NCBI GenBank assembly: GCA_014075215.1
Contig: CP046177.1
Coordinates: 1,498,501 to 1,562,500 of the forward strand
Direction of reading: 5' to 3'
Source: Flavobacteriaceae bacterium
Lineage (GTDB): Bacteria; Bacteroidota; Bacteroidia; Flavobacteriales; Flavobacteriaceae
DNA: 64,000 bases
In this document: one piece after another, positions 61,912 through 64,000 of the stretch
Numbering within the stretch: position 1 is the stretch's first letter
Layout: the number at the start of each line of letters is the position of its first letter
Made by a program: the position numbers and the translations under genes
Notes under the pieces: generated by a model
Seen by the model: the letters and a program-made list of their open reading frames with translations, nothing else
Told to the model about the DNA's origin: nothing
Databases searched by the model: none

Positions 61912-64000
61912 TCAAATTCGAAATTCAGTCCAAAATTCGCTATAAAAGTTCTTTGATTCCATAAGTTTTTTGTGACTCCCAAAGTCAGTTATAATTCCGT
62001 TTTCCAAAACATAAATTCTGTCAGCAATTTTCGGCAAAGAATGTAATCTGTGAGAAATGAAAATTATTGTCAATTCAGATTTTAACTTATTCAGCAAGTC
62101 CAAAACAAACTGCTCCGTTTTTCTGTCCATTGCAGAGGTGAATTCATCCAATAACAAAACCTTTGGCTTTTTGTATAAAGCACGCATTAAGGCAATCACT
62201 TGTTTTTGTCCGCCTGATAGATTAATACCTTCCTCTCCAAGAATGGTGGTGTAACCTTGTGGTAAAGAGTTTATAAAAGTTTCAAAACTGTAATCTTGAC
62301 AAAACTTAATAATGTTTTCTGGTTTATCTTCTTGACCTAAAAGAATATTTGTAATAACATTTCCTCCAAAAATGGTAACATCTTGTGGTACAACACCTAA
62401 AATATTTCGCCAACTTATTGTATCTAGTTCAGTAAGTTTATTTTGGCTATTGACAATTATTGTTCCAATTTCAAAGATATAGAATTTTTGCAGGATTTGA
62501 CCTAATGTACTTTTTCCGCTACCGCTTTCACCAACAATAGCAATGCACTCATTTTTTACGACCTTAATATTAATGTCTTTTAATAATTGACTTCTACCAG
62601 CAAAACGAAAAGATATATTTTTAATTTCAAGCGAATTGAATTCTGAAATTTCAATATTCCCTTTTTGTTCCTTTTTAATTGAAGCAAACTCATACATTCT
62701 ATTAAAAGCGATTTTAGCTTCGTTTATAGGTATGGTTATTAATGCAAGACTAGCTACAGATGGTAACAAACTGCCTGCAATACCTAGAATCGCCATAAGT
62801 TCGCCTAACAACATAGTCTCATTATAGACTTGAATAGATGTGTAAATTAATATTCCCATTAAAAACAACACATTAAATACCCCTGAAAATACAGATAAAC
62901 GAACATTTATTTTGCCAAGATTAAAGGCTTTTTCTTGGAAATTCCCATAAATAAGTTGATTTATTTTTTGAAATATAGATTGCCTATTATTATTTTTAAT
63001 GGCTGCAATACCTTGCATAGATGTAATATAATTACTCTCGCTAAAAGCATAACCTTGCATTACTTCTTTCTGAGCACTAATAATCCGTTTATTAAAGCTA
63101 TAAATTAGAAAAAAGTAAAAGGGTAAGCTGACAAATGCAATTAAGCCAGTTTGCCAAGAATAGTAAAATAAAAGACCTAAAGACACAATTGTAACTAATG
63201 CATTAATAACCACATTTCCAACAACTATTTTAATAACACGTTGAACACGTTGTGTATCATTTAATCGTGCTACTAATTCACCTATTTTTCGTGTATCAAA
63301 AAAAGGTTTAGGTAGATGTAATAACGAAGTGTAAAAACTATCTATAATACGGTTATTAAAATTTTTGGTTTGACGGATTAAAAAATAATCTCGTAAGGCT
63401 GTAAATAACACATTAACCAATAATAGAAAAGCAACTAATATTATTCCTGTAATAAGTTTATTAAAATCTTTTGAGGGCAATATATCATCAATTAGTTTTT
63501 GTGAAAATATCGCCATTGCCATACTTAAAATAGCTATTCCTAAACCTAATAAAATACTAAAATTAATTAATCTATAATCTTCTTTTAGAAGTTTTAAAAA
63601 CCACTCTTTTTTATCTTTTGCTTTCGTCTCTGCCTTTACAAAGTTGTTATTAGGCGTAATTGTTAAGCAGGTTTTTGATTTCCAAATATTCTCTAATTCT
63701 TCTTTTGTGTAGGTAGTAATCCCTTTTGCGGGGTCGCCAATAGTAAATTTATCATCTCTATAGCCATAGCAAATTACATAATGCTGTAAATGGTTTTCAA
63801 TAACAACGTGTAATATTAATGGTTCTTTATGGTCTATTATTGCTTGTATATCAGCTTCGTTACCTTGTGATGTGAATCCTAATTGATTTGCAGCTTGATA
63901 TAAGCCTAAAAGTGTTGTGCCTTGTTTCGTTGTACCGCTTAATTCTCTTAATTTTTCTAAAGAGTTATTACCTTCGTAATATTGTATCAAAGATAACAAA
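61912..64000 (-). CDS. Peptidase-containing ABC exporter 3 (5' end outside window)
   Basis: The frame is open to the window edge and lacks only the first residues, including the catalytic Cys region of the C39 domain. The His region HYVICYGYRDDKFTIGDPAKG is present. A six-helix membrane domain and a nucleotide-binding domain follow, with VGESGSGKST, LSGGQKQVIALMRAL, VLLLDEFTSAMD and FISHRL. It is the only uninterrupted exporter of the three in the window. It cleaves double-glycine leaders and exports the peptide; the precursor gene must lie to the right. The stop is followed by the CTGGGCG segment and attC P. Confidence 0.9.
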   Translation of the reverse strand, partial: LLSLIQYYEGNNSLEKLRELSGTTKQGTTLLGLYQAANQLGFTSQGNEADIQAIIDHKEPLILHVVIENHLQHYVICYGYRDDKFTIGDPAKGITTYTKEELENIWKSKTCLTITPNNNFVKAETKAKDKKEWFLKLLKEDYRLINFSILLGLGIAILSMAMAIFSQKLIDDILPSKDFNKLITGIILVAFLLLVNVLFTALRDYFLIRQTKNFNNRIIDSFYTSLLHLPKPFFDTRKIGELVARLNDTQRVQRVIKIVVGNVVINALVTIVSLGLLFYYSWQTGLIAFVSLPFYFFLIYSFNKRIISAQKEVMQGYAFSESNYITSMQGIAAIKNNNRQSIFQKINQLIYGNFQEKAFNLGKINVRLSVFSGVFNVLFLMGILIYTSIQVYNETMLLGELMAILGIAGSLLPSVASLALITIPINEAKIAFNRMYEFASIKKEQKGNIEISEFNSLEIKNISFRFAGRSQLLKDINIKVVKNECIAIVGESGSGKSTLGQILQKFYIFEIGTIIVNSQNKLTELDTISWRNILGVVPQDVTIFGGNVITNILLGQEDKPENIIKFCQDYSFETFINSLPQGYTTILGEEGINLSGGQKQVIALMRALYKKPKVLLLDEFTSAMDRKTEQFVLDLLNKLKSELTIIFISHRLHSLPKIADRIYVLENGIITDFGSHKKLMESKNFYSEFWTEFRI

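Noticed and set aside
1..64000. Integron integrase gene, attI site or any tyrosine recombinase
   Set aside because: No reading frame with a tyrosine-recombinase pattern was found on either strand; the array may continue beyond the window.

Overview
The window is AT-rich DNA from a Bacteroidota bacterium, most likely a Flavobacteriaceae member. This rests on TonB-dependent receptors paired with HmuY and GLPGLI proteins, promoter-like TTTG / TAnnTTTG boxes, and codon use. Almost every non-transposase gene lies on the minus strand. No tRNA, rRNA, CRISPR array, phage structural gene or integrase gene was seen.

The organising feature is a series of about 14 long imperfect palindromes, mostly 130-200 bp. 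Read on the minus strand, each begins ...AACA(A/T/C)... and ends ...CGTT.... The bases after each CGTT are the reverse complement of the bases before the next AAC, one module further on (for example GTTAGCATTC at one end of a module and GAATGCTAAC at the other). That is the signature of integron gene cassettes: the 5' end and the attC of each cassette were joined in a circle. I read the window as a large cassette array without a visible integrase (a CALIN or the interior of a chromosomal integron). Its cassettes are unusually large (1.4-7.7 kb) and multigenic.

Cassette contents from left to right are: an SH3-domain protein with a partial J-like protein; a two-gene type II restriction-modification (RM) system; a haem/iron uptake block (HmuR-like receptor, HmuY, DoxX, two DUF genes); two secreted proteins; an RHS-type metallopeptidase toxin with two transglutaminase-like proteins; bacteriocin-export cluster 1; an Eco57I-like RM system with a PHP-ATPase pair; a secreted peptide/GLPGLI/outer-membrane protein operon; a GNAT acetyltransferase cassette; an MNT/HEPN toxin-antitoxin and WG-repeat cassette; a single-chain restriction-methylase; bacteriocin cluster 2; an EcoRI homologue whose nuclease gene is dead; a DUF1016 (PDDEXK) cassette; a second single-chain restriction-methylase with an XRE regulator; and bacteriocin cluster 3, which runs off the right edge.

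A second palindromic repeat family (conserved CTCTTTT...AAATGTG cores with arms that change together) sits just inside cassette ends. In four cassettes one copy lies near the start and one near the attC.

The array has been invaded by insertion sequences: four identical 1309-bp IS3-family copies, an IS1595-like element, an IS110 nested in a second IS3 element, an ISKra4-like element and an IS4-family element. Many cassette genes are broken by these insertions, by frameshifts or by nonsense codons: an RHS toxin, its neighbour, the EcoRI-like nuclease, two ABC exporters, an outer-membrane protein and a WG-repeat lipoprotein. Sequencing error could explain some of the single-base lesions and cannot be excluded here.
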